This document shows positions 37,963 through 50,176 of a stretch of DNA of 64,000 nucleotides, in pieces (position 1 is the first letter of the stretch; every line of letters begins with the position of its first letter). Origin of the DNA: Viscum album (Eukaryota; Streptophyta; Magnoliopsida; Santalales; Viscaceae). The position numbers and the translations under genes are program-made. The notes below the pieces were generated by a model. It was not told where the DNA came from and did no database searches. It worked only from the letters and a program-made list of their open reading frames with translations. Location of the stretch: positions 1,753,828,772-1,753,892,771 of the forward strand of contig OY728165.1 in assembly GCA_963277665.1 (NCBI GenBank), given 5' to 3'.

Positions 37963-38303
37963 AGGACTATAATTTATTTATGAAATGAATTAGAGAATCT
38001 AGATTTCCCTTACCAATTTGAACTTAAAAGAAATAAAGAAGCATTATGCGGTGATGATTGGATTAAATACATGAAAGATGAACTAAATGAATTCAAAAGT
38101 GTCAATGTCAAGACCCTGATTGAATGATCTAATGATAATTCTATAATTAGTGTAAAATTGGTCTAAAAAATAAATGTCATGAAAATAGAATAATTTTTTG
38201 AAATAAAGAAACATTAGTTACAAAAGGATGTAATCAATAATAAGGAATATATTACGAAAAATCCTACTCTCCAGTATCTAGTCTTGAATCTATTCATATT
38301 ATA
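37963..38303 (+). repeat. Duplicated RT segment of B, right copy
   Basis: This is the second copy of 25205-25543. It reads D-D-W-I-K-Y-M-K-D-E-L-N-E-F in the RT frame, then runs on into the rest of the RT, where the left copy is replaced by LTR sequence. Confidence 0.9.
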
Positions 38304-39560
38304 ATTTCCTTTGTAGCGTAATTTAATTTTAAAAATTTCTCAAAAGGACATGAATGGAAATTTCCATAACTAATATGTACAAGATGATGTTTATTTTGAA
38401 AAACCACCCAGTTTGGATGGAAAAAACATCATTAACATGTTTTTAAACATACCAAATATTTTTACGAACTTAAATAGGCCCCAAAAGCCTGTTATGATAA
38501 ATGTATAATATTTTTGTTACCAAAAGATTTTGTTAAGGGAATTGATATTCCAAATATTTTTAGAATGAAAGACACGAAAATTTTTTTTACTGTCCAAATT
38601 TCTGTTAATGAAATTATATTCGGATCCAAACTACAATCTTTAAGTGACTCAATTTTGAATCACATGAAATATGAGTTTGGAATGTGTACGATGGGTGAGT
38701 TAACATTTTTCTTGGTTTGTAAATTTTGAAAAAACAAGAAGGAACATATATATCTCAATATAAGTATATAAAATATATTTTTAATAAGTATCGATATGAT
38801 AAAATTGAAATTATAAATACCCTAATAGGTAGATAAAATTTTCTTGATCATGATGAGGATGTGAAACTTGTAGATTAAACATCTCTAAGAGATATGATAG
38901 GAAGTTTTTTATACTAAACGGCTAGTCAACAGTACATAATTTCTTTAGTCTTCTTTTATAAAAAATATCAATCTAATCCAAAGGAATATCATTTTAAAGT
39001 AGTGAAAAGTATTTTCCTCCATTTAACGGGATCCATGGATTGAAGACTTTTTTATTTTTTTGCAAATGATTTTGTTTTAAAAAGATTTTCAGATACTGAT
39101 TTTGGTAGATGTAGAATATTTTGTAAAAGTACAATAAAAAAATTTCATTTCTTAGGAGATTCACTGGTTTGTTGTTATTTCATGAATCAACACCCAGTAA
39201 CACTTTCCACTATGGATGCTCAATATGTACAAGATGGAAGATGTTGTGCTTAGGTGTTGTGGATTAAACACACACTCATAGACTATGGAATGCATTTTAC
39301 CAAAACATGGATACCGTGTGATAATACCAGTGCCAATTCCTTATGAAAAAACCATACACATCACTCTCAAGAAAATAACATAGATATTAGCCATCACATT
39401 CTTAAGTCTCACACGATTTGAAGAGATATTATTCTTTAATTTATTGGAATGCAATATCAAATTGAAACATTTTTACAAAATCATTACCCTTTGAAATATT
39501 TGTAGACATTAAAAAAGTTAGTAATATTAAACATAAGGTTATAATAAAACTTAACATTCT
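37963..39560 (+). pseudogene. RT and RNase H of element B (3' part)
   Basis: This continues B pol after the nested element. The RT active-site region reads Q-I-S-V-N-E-I-I-F-G near 38595-38625, with both catalytic aspartates lost (DD to NE at 38607-38612). M-G-E-L-T-F-F-L follows at about 38690. Then come R-D-M-I-G-S-F-L-Y, N-P-K-E-Y-H-F-K near 38975, the RNase H segment with D-N-T-S-A near 39325, and a decayed L-A-D-I-F-T-K-type end near 39500. Stops are frequent. Confidence 0.85.
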
Positions 39561-40162
39561 ATTGAAACATATCTCATAAAACTAAGAAAATTCTTTTCAT
39601 AGGGGGAATATATTCATTAATTCATTCAAAAATATCTTCCAAAAAAACATCCATTTCTTAATAATTTTTCTTAAACCTTGATTTTTTCAGAACATAACAT
39701 TTCATTTCCTTAATAACAATTTCTAGAATCTATGTCCATCAAGATAAACCTTATCATTACGGACAATTATTTTAATGTAATACAGAAGGTATTTTTCCTT
39801 ACTAAAATCATCAAAATTGTATTACAATACTTTTTGTTATTTAAATACAATATTTAGAAAATATTACCTGATTCAATTTCTATAAATCCGGTTTTTTCTT
39901 AAAACCTAAAAAGATAATAATTTAAGGGTCCTTATTTATGATTAATATTAACCATCAGATCAGATCATGTTAGTCTCAACCGTTGGATCTGGCCAGGAAT
40001 TCGAACCATCACTGCAAACGAAATTTAATGGGAACCTGATTTCTTGTCCCACATCATTTTTCATAGATATTTGTGTCGAGAAACTACTTCTCTTTAACTC
40101 TTCCATTTTTTTTCTTTGGTTTTCTTACATTTTGAATGTCTCTTGACGATTCTCCTTTTACT
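39561..40162 (+). other. pol-ORF3 spacer of element B
   Basis: About 600 bp of AT-rich sequence with no open frame. Unlike element N, no ACCGAT-type motif array is present. A short less AT-rich phrase occurs at 39955-40030. Confidence 0.6.
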
Positions 40163-42419
40163 ATGATGAAATCTCAATCTATAAAGGTACCAATGGACTA
40201 TATATTGTTCTGAGAAATGTTACTGGGATATATTAAATATAATTCATTGATTTCAAGGATTATAAAGTTAAATTTATGGAAAAGTGTTTGTTTTTATAAT
40301 GAAATGAATTAAGATCCGGTCTACCTAGACCTTGTAGTGGAATTCTATGAATTTTTTTCTTGGAGGAAGGTGGAGGAGAGATGTTTATGTTTAGGATTTA
40401 TAGACAATTGTTATCTATTCCCTTTAACAAGAAAGAAATAATTTTCAATACTCCTTATGAAGGTGAGGTTATTTTATGTTCACACTAATTACCAGAACAT
40501 GAAGGGTCTTTTTTAAAGAATAAATCATATGAATTGCTCAGTCATAATAATATCAAGAAACCCTATATTTCTCATCTCTCAACAAAACATAGGTTGGAAG
40601 AATTATGTATGAAAGGATTCCATATTACAAGGAAAGGTGAAAAGGATTCACCCATGATATGTGATATCTTTCTGTTAGATTTCTCAGCAAATATAAGAAT
40701 GATAAACATGGTTAAATAAATCCTTCTAAAAATCAATAACATAATGAGTGGGAATATAAGGTCTCAAATATTATTTTATCTGGAAAGAATTTGGATGATA
40801 ATTGTATTATGTTTGGAATCATTCATGTTTCATGGCACCTTAAAGGATACGAATTTCTAGATTATGTTACTCAGTGATGATAACATGATAAGGATTAAAA
40901 TATTGTTCAATGTTGAATCAGACGAGTTGTATGATCTTACTAAGATGTATGATCAGCCAGAAGCTAATAAATATGATGGTTATGAACCTTCTAAGAAGAG
41001 AAAGGCTAATGAGTTATAACCTCAACCAACAAAACCCATTCTGGAACCGTAATCAAAACCCCCTAAACCAATGATGAAAAATAAGTTTTCTGAAAAATGT
41101 TTTGCTATGTTGAGGGGGAAGAAGAATAATGCAAAGGAATTTGATCCTAATATTGTAATATAACCTATTAAGGATAAGGCCATATGGATTAATTGAGCTA
41201 AAAATAATGAAAAACAAGAAAAATGAAAAAAGCATATGGAAAAAATAATCTAGCGCTCTGCCTCTTCAATCTTCATTAAAGGATGTTGAGAAATCATTTG
41301 AACAGTTTCAAGTACTTGAATCCCTATTAATGGAAGATGTAGTTCAAAAAATTTCTGTTAAAGTGTAAAAAACAAATATGAAGAATATGAGGAGGAGGAG
41401 GAAGAATGTGTAGACATGATGAAAATGGTAGAAGAATATCATGAAGATAATAGTCATTATGATAATCTCTAAATAAGAATATCCCATGATTTATCCACCA
41501 ATATAGTTTCAAATAAAGAAAACGAACATTATAATAAAGATGAAGTTAACAAAAAGCATTCTATTGAAGAGAGGGAAGAAAATGATAAAATCATTCGTGA
41601 AATTGAGGAGAAAAGAAAATATTCAAGAAAAATATGGATAGGTTTCATCTGCTATTTACAAGGATATTAGTAAATGAAATCTTGTACTTCTTGATTAAAC
41701 TTGGAAATATGATGTTGATGAATCATCTATGTAAATGTTTGTTGATGTTGTTAATGATACTTCTCCAGGGAAAGATGCTCTAAATTTTGAATCATCATAT
41801 TTGGGACATGATTTTGTGGTCCAATATTTAAATAAACTTTTTTGATTCAATTATATTCTATCTGAATATTGAATTCTTCTGTCATCATATTTAGCAGTCA
41901 GTACATCTGAAGACAGATTCTACAGATTTGATTATGTAGATATTAATTAAAAAAGAAAAAAATCAAAACCATTATAATCAACCACGAATATCATAGAATG
42001 TCTTGATCTAAGTTTATATAGTTTTCTAAATCTGTAGTGGATGATCTTATTCTTGTTGGTGATTATACAGATTCTATAAAATAGATTTTCAATAAGGCTG
42101 ATGAGAATTTCAAAATATTTCTGAAAGGCTAAATCAAGATCAAGCCACCCAGATCCTAGAGGATAAAGATACCTATGTAAAACATAACACTATTTTCATT
42201 TTTCAAAAGATAGATACCAATACCATAGATCAGTTAATAGAGAAATTATAGTTTCAAGAAGAAGTTATAAATTTTCTAGAATAAAGGATTTAGACTCAAG
42301 AGAAGAACAACCATGAATAAGAAGAGTTACTCTTGAAATTCCAAGAAGATCATAAAGGGATAAAAAAGATGATGTCCATCATCTAGATGAATCTACCAAA
42401 GAAGAAGAAGGATGAATGA
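40163..42419 (+). pseudogene. ORF3 of element B
   Basis: This is the counterpart of N's ORF3, between pol and the PPT cluster. It starts near the Met at 40163 (M-M-K-S-Q-S). It reads L-D-L-V-V-E-F-Y-E-F-F near 40330-40365, the same pattern as L-V-K-Q-F-Y-E-F-V in N, with P-L-T-R-K-K and T-P-Y-E-G-E-V after it. The open part at 40534-40719 follows. A lysine-rich K-K-R-K-A lies near 41000, and an acidic block Y-E-E-Y-E-E-E-E-E-E near 41375-41405. The C-terminus is charged and probably helical, ending K-K-K-K-D-E before the TGA at 42417-42419. It has many stops. Role unknown. Confidence 0.65.
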
Positions 42420-42592
42420 TCTAAACACCAATCTATTGTTGTAATATTTTTTTTCCATTGGTAATGAAATAATTTTATTATACCTTGTTTGACATGAATT
42501 ATATCTCCTAACCATGAAGGTACCAGACCTTTTTTCCCTCCAATCCCTTTTGAAAATAAAAAAGTGGGTGAAAATATTAAAAAAATATCAGG

Positions 42593-42743
42593 TTAAAGGG
42601 GAGTTTATCCTACATTAGAATTTTTTTTATATAAGGGGGTGCTTAATCATAAAGTAACCTTTCATAAAAAAGGAATGTTATTTTCATGAAAAATTCGTTT
42701 TCTAGATAATATGATCCTTAAGGTGAAAAAATCTAAGGGGGAG
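42593..42743 (+). other. Series of extra polypurine tracts in element B
   Basis: TTAAAGGGGAG (42593-42603), ATAAGGGGGTGC (42631-42642) and CTAAGGGGGAG (42733-42743) lie upstream of the tract that borders the LTR (42841-42856). They share the core AAGGGGG. This matches the multiple-PPT feature reported for Sireviruses. Confidence 0.75.
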
Positions 42744-42840
42744 TTAGTCTTATTCACTAATCCACAAATATAAGAGATATATGATTTTATTTCATGTTTT
42801 CCAAATATAATATTCCTTTTCAAAAGGTGGATTGTGTTGT

Positions 42841-42856
42841 CCCAAAAGGGAGAGAT
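42841..42856 (+). other. Polypurine tract next to B 3' LTR
   Basis: CCCAAAAGGGAGAGAT directly precedes the LTR start at 42857. The LTR now begins CATTAAG, most simply a mutated TGTTAAG. Confidence 0.75.
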
Positions 42857-44554
42857 CATTAAGTCAATAAGCTATCTTATGTTTTTTTCCATTCCCTTGT
42901 GTTTTGAATATCACAAAAACTTTTCCTTAAATATTATTTTATTTCTCTAATGAAATTTCTTTTATTTAAACTTAACATACTCTTTTATGTTATACATATT
43001 GTTCTTTATCTAAGCTAGCCTTATTTTTCTTTAAAACTGAATTTCATTAAGAATAATTATATCCTTATTCAAACCTCATAACCATAAAAATTCATACATC
43101 CCAAGTATCTCTAATTTGAGACTCATATTCCATCTAATTTTAGTATCTGTTTCATCCTATTCTTCGACTTCAAGTTTGAAATAAATTAGACTACAAATTC
43201 ATTGAAATTCAGATTCCTAATTATCTGAAATTCGGACTCCAAATTCTCTGAAATTCAAAACCCGAATTCCTTATAATTTAGAATCAACGTTCCTCAAAAT
43301 TTAGACTCTGAATTCACAAGAAATCCACTCCAATTTCCTAAAAATATGGATTCTTATTTAATTTATTTCAGACTCCATTTTATCATAAAATCAGAATATA
43401 TTTCCTACAATATTAAGAGTATAATTATTCATACTTTTAAAAGTTACCATTTCATTCATAGATAGTTTGTTCCAACATTATGATATTCTAGTTTTCTTAA
43501 GTTACTTAACCATAAAAATGTATTTCATACTTGTTATAATTTCTTACACATGATAATTTTACATTGAAATAATTTCATACAATTAGTTTCTAACTAAAAA
43601 TTGTTTTAGTAACACATGTATGTGTCCCTTCGAATTTGAAGGAAAATATTACTGTTGGAGGAGGGAGTCGTATGTTGATATTTTTTCCTGTAAATATGAG
43701 ATCATTAAAATGAAACGAAGGTAGATTCAGTGATTACAGGTTGTGATACTATTATTTTATTTCAAGATATATAATATCTCATGGTTTTTGTTATTCGTGA
43801 ACATCTTGTTCAACTTGAAAAAACTTGTTCGGCATTCTGCGAATCAGATTTTTGTTATATAAAATCATGGAATTCCAAAGATATGAAGACATAGGTGTAA
43901 ACTACCACAATTTTGAAGGAATTATAGGGATATGAAGAAAGAGGTATCTACTACCTTTATGATTGAGGAAATCATGTGATAGGAAGACAAAGGTTCTGAA
44001 TACATTAAAGTATGAGGGCATGTAGAGGTAGCAAGAAATACTCCAATATTATTATCGTGGGATTACCCAGGTGTGGGTAAGAAATTAATTCTTGAATGTA
44101 TATATCAAAGTACCTTTATCCAAGGATGTTGGATACAATTCTATTTTGGTTAAAATATTTCTTACTTGTTTACTAATTATTATTACAAGTTTTATTTCAT
44201 CTATAATTTTATTAAGAAATTAAAGTGCAACATTCATATATTTTCTAATACATTATTGTACATATACATAATATAATAAATAATATTATATAAGATTTGA
44301 GGTATAATAATTACCTAAGATAAACATGATTAGTTTTTGTTATGTTTAAATCATGTAAGATTAGCTTTCTTATAGTTTAACCTATTCCCTTAAAATTATT
44401 CCATAGAGATATAAATATAGAGGCTTTATGGATTTACATTTTATAACTTTTTTAATCATAGATTTACTGTTAGACTTAATAGATGAATGTTTTTAAACAT
44501 ATTATTCACCCACTCTCTTGTAATTTATCCACAACATCTATATTTCATTCCTAA
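42857..44554 (+). repeat. 3' LTR of element B
   Basis: It pairs with 19680-21319, with many substitutions and indels. The end is placed where similarity to the 5' LTR stops, before the sequence corresponding to the PBS (44552-44556). Confidence 0.8.
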
Positions 44555-46190
44555 AATTAGATGGAAAGTAAAACATTTCACAGAAAATGGAAAATAATTA
44601 TATCTCATATAAAAACAATAAAGAAAAATAGTCAGATTCCAAGAGGTATGATTGTTCCAGGATATGGTATCCTTACACACTAATGTTATAATAACAATAA
44701 TTTGTATACACCTCCCTCTAAAATTTACATAGAGTACTCATCTATGTCCTACTACGGAATACTTTGTACAAAATGTGTTCTTTTAGTGCTGAAAAACAAC
44801 AATTTGGTACATGGGAATTCATATCCTAGCTTGTGTGTCCCAAATAATTCACTAACTACATAGGATTTCATGTTCTATAATATAGATCAATTTTGGGAAA
44901 CATAATTTCAGCAACCATAAAATAAAATGAAATCATCTTCCACCATTTCAAAAAATCCAATTTTTTATTTTAAAATTTAAATTGATTTTAAATCAAAATT
45001 TTACTTTTTCTATGATAAAAATGTAAAGTTTTCTAGAAAAACCAATATTATATAATTTTCCCAAATAAGAATTTGAAATCAATTACCTATTTAAAGTTAT
45101 AATTTAATTTCCATAACTAAATTCAATAATTTAATTGAAATAATTTCCATCATTTTCATAATTTAAAATCAATAATTTAAATCCCCGCATTTTTCATTCC
45201 ATTTCAAAAGCAAACCCTATATCAATGAAATTGGGGGTGTTCTAAATAACATTCCAACATTAAATTTTGAAAAAAACACAATAAATTCAAATTTTTTATC
45301 AAATAATTGAATGAAATTTCATTTATAATGGTAAAACAACTAAATCAAACAATTAATCAATTTAATTTTAATAATAATTGTGCATCACAAGGGAAGACCC
45401 TACATAGGGATCATGAGATCTCATATAACCAAACCCAAATCAGGATTCGCGGACAACAAAATTTAGAAATTCAAATCAGTAAATCATAACAAGGTTTAAG
45501 ATCCCAAAACAGAGGGTATTAGATCCTTCAACGAGCAAATATATCTACAACACCCTATGAATAAAAAGAGATTGAGGGGAAGATTGATAATATTAAATAG
45601 AATCTAATTAGGGGAGGGACACTATCATTATCAAATATTCAATCCACGTCTAAGAGGTATACGAGGGTCCAAGATCTACTCATGAGAGATCTTGAGGGAG
45701 GAGAAAACAATTTGTGGTAGTATCGGTCCATCTAGTACTAGAAAATAGTGGTTTCACTTATTTGAAAATAAATATTAGAGTAAAAAATCTTGTATGCATG
45801 GTTTCATGGGTAGGACCACATGGTTTGACCAAACCATGCAACCTTCTTGTGTGATTTTTTTTAATTGTATGAATGTTTAATATTATGTGGGCTCATGTTT
45901 TTTCAATTTATGAACCAACCATGAAAAATTACATATCCTGTGTTTTCACATTTTTCATTGAGAGGGCGTACAGTTATGGAAAAAAGTGCGCAAACAATGC
46001 ACTAGACAAGGAAATTTCATAATATTTAAAATTTCACTTGATTCAACATAAAATAAAACCTGATAAAATAATGATTAAATAGTATTTTACTAATACATGA
46101 AAATAGTAATTGTATATTGCACCCCTATTGACCATATTTTACCCACCGAAGTCTTTTTTGATAGTTAATATTATTAACGTAATATTATAA
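44555..46190. other. Unassigned AT-rich DNA between B and D
   Basis: No gene is recognised. The frame at 45307-45489 has no domain. The stretch should have contained the first part of the 5' LTR of element D, but I could not align it to the corresponding part of the 3' LTR (50177-52540). The D LTR is therefore truncated here by a deletion or an older insertion. Confidence 0.5.
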
Positions 46191-46232
46191 TTCATTAATA
46201 TTGAGGACATGAATGAGAAATCAGAATTACTG

Positions 46233-47540
46233 TAAGGGGTTTCGTCTCAATTTACGTTATATTGAGTCTAAATTATTATTATGACCCATGATAATTTTAT
46301 ATGGTTTATATACTTCTTTATGACATGTTATATCATGATTTTCATTAATTAATTATATTAAATTATTAATTTTATGTTATTATTTCACGAATACCATGAT
46401 TCACAAGATACTCTTGTAATAAGGGATTTTTTCTCAATCAACATTCATGGAGTAAACAAAATATGGTATGGGTCAATATTTTTATTTAAAATGTACTTAC
46501 TTACCATTTAAATGTTTATGTTTTGAATTTCTATATTCATATTATATTTAAGGGATTTTAATGTTATTCTATAATGATCTTTATAATTTGAGTGTTTCTC
46601 TTATGGTAAGATAATTTTGTGTAACTTTTACTTCCTTAAGGCATTGCCCATTTTAAGCACTTATTTATATCAGTGGGTGTATATCTTAACCCTATTATAT
46701 TATATAGCATGAAAAAAGTTATATTCATGGTATTTAATGTTTCATTTTAGGTTATTTATTTCATGGGTATTATAATTCAAATGTTACTCATGTAGTATAG
46801 AAATTATTAACTTTATATCAATTCATCGATTTAAACATATATGTCATTGGTTATGATATAGCAAGATTATGTGTGAAATTTCCCCGTATTGAATTTTTAT
46901 TTATTATTAATTTTATTGTGTAGATATAATTTTTTCACAAATAATTATATCATGTATTTATTCTATCTCTAATGATTTGATCTTGGTAAGGGTTTTCTCA
47001 TATCACTTTTACTTTTGTGAGATATATTTCAAATTCAAATATTATTTTTTATATGTCATATATATAATAATAATGAATTTATTTTATGTTTAATATCTTT
47101 ATATTTTTTTTTGGTTTTAGATATCATTATTATAATATCACTTTAATAGGGTTTATAGTTTTAATTTTACCAAAGTAGTTTTGAATTTGTCCTCTATTTT
47201 TCATCTTTGTGAGATTTGTTATGTTTTACACCAATATTATTTAAGGAGCTATATATATACTTTCCCATTGACTTATAATATCATGTTTCTTCATTATATC
47301 CGGAAATTATATGTCTCCTATTTTATTACTCCATTTTTGGGGTTAATAACTCAACGATTCAAAGTTCTATAATATGACTTTGAGTGTTAATATATTTTTT
47401 CCCACTATAGTGTATCAAATGATCATTTTTTGACATTTCAATTTATCAATGTAAAAAAACCTTCTTTATACATATCATACACTTGGTATACTTTTAATTT
47501 ATATAATCCTCATTAATATTTTTAGATGGATTATGAATGT
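46233..47540 (+). repeat. ~187-bp satellite-like array, about seven units, in D 5' LTR
   Basis: A phrase of the type 'taagggtttcntctcantttac' recurs at 46233, 46420, 46607, 46796, 46986, ~47171 and ~47360, spacings of 186-190 bp. Units are quite diverged from one another. The 3' LTR holds the same seven units. Confidence 0.8.
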
Positions 47541-47739
47541 TTCATTGAGATTTTTATGAAAATTATTACTTTTCCTTTGGATAATTTTGACCTAAAGAGA
47601 CTGTTTTATAACTCATTCCTATTTTGTAGGTTTATTAGGCCATATAAGAACAATTATTAACCCCGAGGTTCATTATATCCTTATGATATTTTTTATGTGA
47701 CCATACCTTTTCTATATTTTGATTATGTATTAAAGAGAA

Positions 47740-48100
47740 ATTTATGAAACCCATTTCATTTCCCTTGGTTGATGATATATTAAATAGATTGTTATTAAAC
47801 TACATTCACACCCAATAGTTGATTGTGTCCTAATGATATTATTATGAAATCCACTAATTATCCATGTTTCAGTATTATTCCAATGAGATACTATTAGAAC
47901 CCATTTCATTTCCATGGGTTAATTGAGTTTTCAAATATACAGATTTGAAATACAATTCTTTTCCATTGGTTAATCATGTGTCAACAAAATTGTTTTGGAA
48001 CCAATTTCATTTCCATGATATTTCATGATTCAAATAGATTGATGTCGATCCTATTTTCTTTTCGTGGGTTAATCATATAATGATATAATAAAGTTTTTAA
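47740..48100 (+). repeat. ~50-bp degenerate repeats in D 5' LTR
   Basis: About seven units of the type 'cccatttcatttccatggg' plus 'ttaatcatg' and 'attgttatg' recur at about 45-55 bp. They lie just after the ~187-bp array, and the same order holds in the 3' LTR (53880-54450). Confidence 0.7.
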
Positions 48101-48951
48101 AAATAAATTTTGTTGTATTTTTTTTGTATAAGGTTCTTAGATATGATATATGATGGTTGTTCCAAGATAGCTTTGGAAGAGGACATTATAGATTACATGA
48201 TCGAGGTTTCTAGAAAATTATCCAATTAAGTGGGTATTCATGAAATTGATGTCGACGATATTGGTTACACAATTTTTAAGGGATCTATAAAGGCTCAATT
48301 GAATTATTTTATACGGTGCCTATATGTTTTCCACATGTGTTCTATGGGTTTGTGATGTTTATTTTAATTAGTATTGATATCTCATGGCCCATGATTATTG
48401 ATTGTTATTATTGTTTCCATTTATAAATCCATATGAAATATTTCCATGTTTGATGATCCATGCATATATGGGTATGAATATACTTATTTTATACACATGA
48501 ATTTGGATTTTGTTATCATAATCTTATGCTCTTCTCAAGGACAAGGATGAAGTTCATTTTAAAATGCCTATGTTTTATCTTAATTATAATATGAGATCAC
48601 CCATATTATGTTTCCTATTACCTAGATTTAAATGATTTTCTTGAATCATTTAAGTCTATAAATTATTTCACAATGATTATTTGGATGACCTATTGTAAAC
48701 AAACAAATGCTATGTCAAATGAGAGAAATGATCTTTTAATGAAATATTAATTATTTATGTAGGACTTTTCCTAATTATATAAAACTATAAACCTATAATA
48801 TTCCCCATTTTTTAATTTATCCTTTCGTACATTTGTTATTGAAAATTTTAGATGATAAATTTGGGTCCTAATTGTCGGAATCAAATTAAAGAATGTCAAG
48901 TTATGGATTTCAGCACATGATCCAAGGGTATGGGTTTGGGGATCTTTCAGT

Positions 48952-48963
48952 TGGTGTCAATGA
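48952..48963 (+). other. Degraded primer-binding site of element D
   Basis: TGGTGTCAATGA sits two bases after the presumed LTR end and resembles TGGTATCAGAGC with a few changes. It supports a tRNA-Met primed element on the plus strand. Confidence 0.5.
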
Positions 48964-50162
48964 CTGGTTTAGATAACTTTGGTGATTAGGATGTTTCCAA
49001 GTGAGGATATTTTAATTATTATGGATACCATAATAGGATTATAATCTTATTATTGATTGTAAGTCCAATAAATTACGGAATCCAATTTTAGATTTTTTAT
49101 GTAGAAAAATTTTGAGGTTTTCAATGAATTTATAGGTGATGATTTATTTGGTTAAAGTATATGATAAAAATTAATTTAATGTGAATTATTCTTTTACTTT
49201 TTAATGAAATAGGTTTTAAGGTGTTTATAACCTTTATGTTTTATATGATATGATATATTTATTTAACAATGAGAACAAAAGTATTATCATATGGATAACC
49301 AAATCATTGAAAATGTATTTGGTGAATAAGTAACTGATGTTGACTTAAAATATGATATTAATATTTTTGGCTAAAAACATGTAATGTATGAGATGAAATT
49401 GATGTTAATAGAATATTTAAATTTAATATTATTAAGGTTATTAGGGATATTGGATAATGTAATGATTTAGTTTCATCATTTGGTATTACAATTGAATTTT
49501 TTATATTATTTTATCATATGGATGTCTATTAATTATGATAATTAATATACCTTCTTCCATTAATTTTGTTTTTTTCAAACTTATAAAGTATGCTTGGATA
49601 GCCTTACTATACCATTTTTAGTTATTATGTATTAAAAATATTAATTTAGTGCTTTAGTTTTGAAAAAGAAATCTCCAATACTCATCGTATGGAGAAAAAT
49701 ATGTGATTGTGGTAAAGGATGAAATTCACTTCTCATGTAATTATATTTCCATATTCCTTTATTATAAATGGTGAAATAAATCCTTAAAAATAATGAAAAA
49801 CGATCTTGATAGAAAAATTGTATCTTATTAAAATATTTTATGATGATATCTATGAACTTTTCCACACATATTTTGTTTGTTGCTTTTCTATCAGTGACTT
49901 ATTCATGAGTAGGTTCTCTATAACTCTGTATTAGTCAATGGATATTAGTTTTTTACTTCTAAATCAATCATTAATTTCCCAAATATGTTATCCATGTGTT
50001 TAACACTAGTAATCAATCACATATAGTGAAAATTATGTTTTTAGCATCACTTTATTAGAGGATGTTTAATTTATTCTTTTTTATGATGTGGGTTTCAATA
50101 ATATAATTGTAAAATTGAAAATCCATTAATAACCCAGACCATCATTAATGGATAAATATATT
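48964..50162 (+). other. Internal region of element D, no coding trace
   Basis: About 1.2 kb between PBS and PPT. The only longer frame (49641-49865, minus) has no domain. I see no knuckle, RT or integrase motif. Confidence 0.6.
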
Positions 50163-50176
50163 TTAAGTGGGGAGGA
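50163..50176 (+). other. Polypurine tract of element D
   Basis: TTAAGTGGGGAGGA immediately precedes TGTAACTTCC. It closely parallels the tracts of A (TTGAGGTGGGAGTAA) and C (TAAGTGGGGAAGAA), linking D to the chromoviruses. Confidence 0.8.

Larger units (their letters stand above)
19680..44554 (+). mobile_element. Element B: degenerate Sirevirus (Ty1/copia) with ORF3, split by element N
   Basis: A copia element is shown by the domain order gag, PR, IN, RT, RNase H. Integrase before RT is diagnostic of Ty1/copia. ORF3 downstream of pol and a series of polypurine tracts before the 3' LTR fit the Sirevirus lineage. LTRs are about 19680-21319 and 42857-44554. The outer ends are approximate and no target duplication could be recognised. 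Element N (25544-37962) sits in the RT coding region. Without N the element would be about 12.4 kb. It is the most decayed of the coding elements here. Confidence 0.85.
46190..48949 (+). repeat. 5' LTR of element D, 5'-truncated
   Basis: It is homologous to about 52550-55322 throughout. It contains the ~187-bp array, then ~50-bp repeats, then a unique part ending TCTTTCA at 48949, just before the PBS-like site. Similarity to the 3' LTR begins abruptly near 46190. Confidence 0.75.

Noticed and set aside
45307..45489. Asn/Gln-rich 60-codon open frame
   Set aside because: It is short, low in complexity and isolated. The amino-acid bias follows from AT-rich codons.
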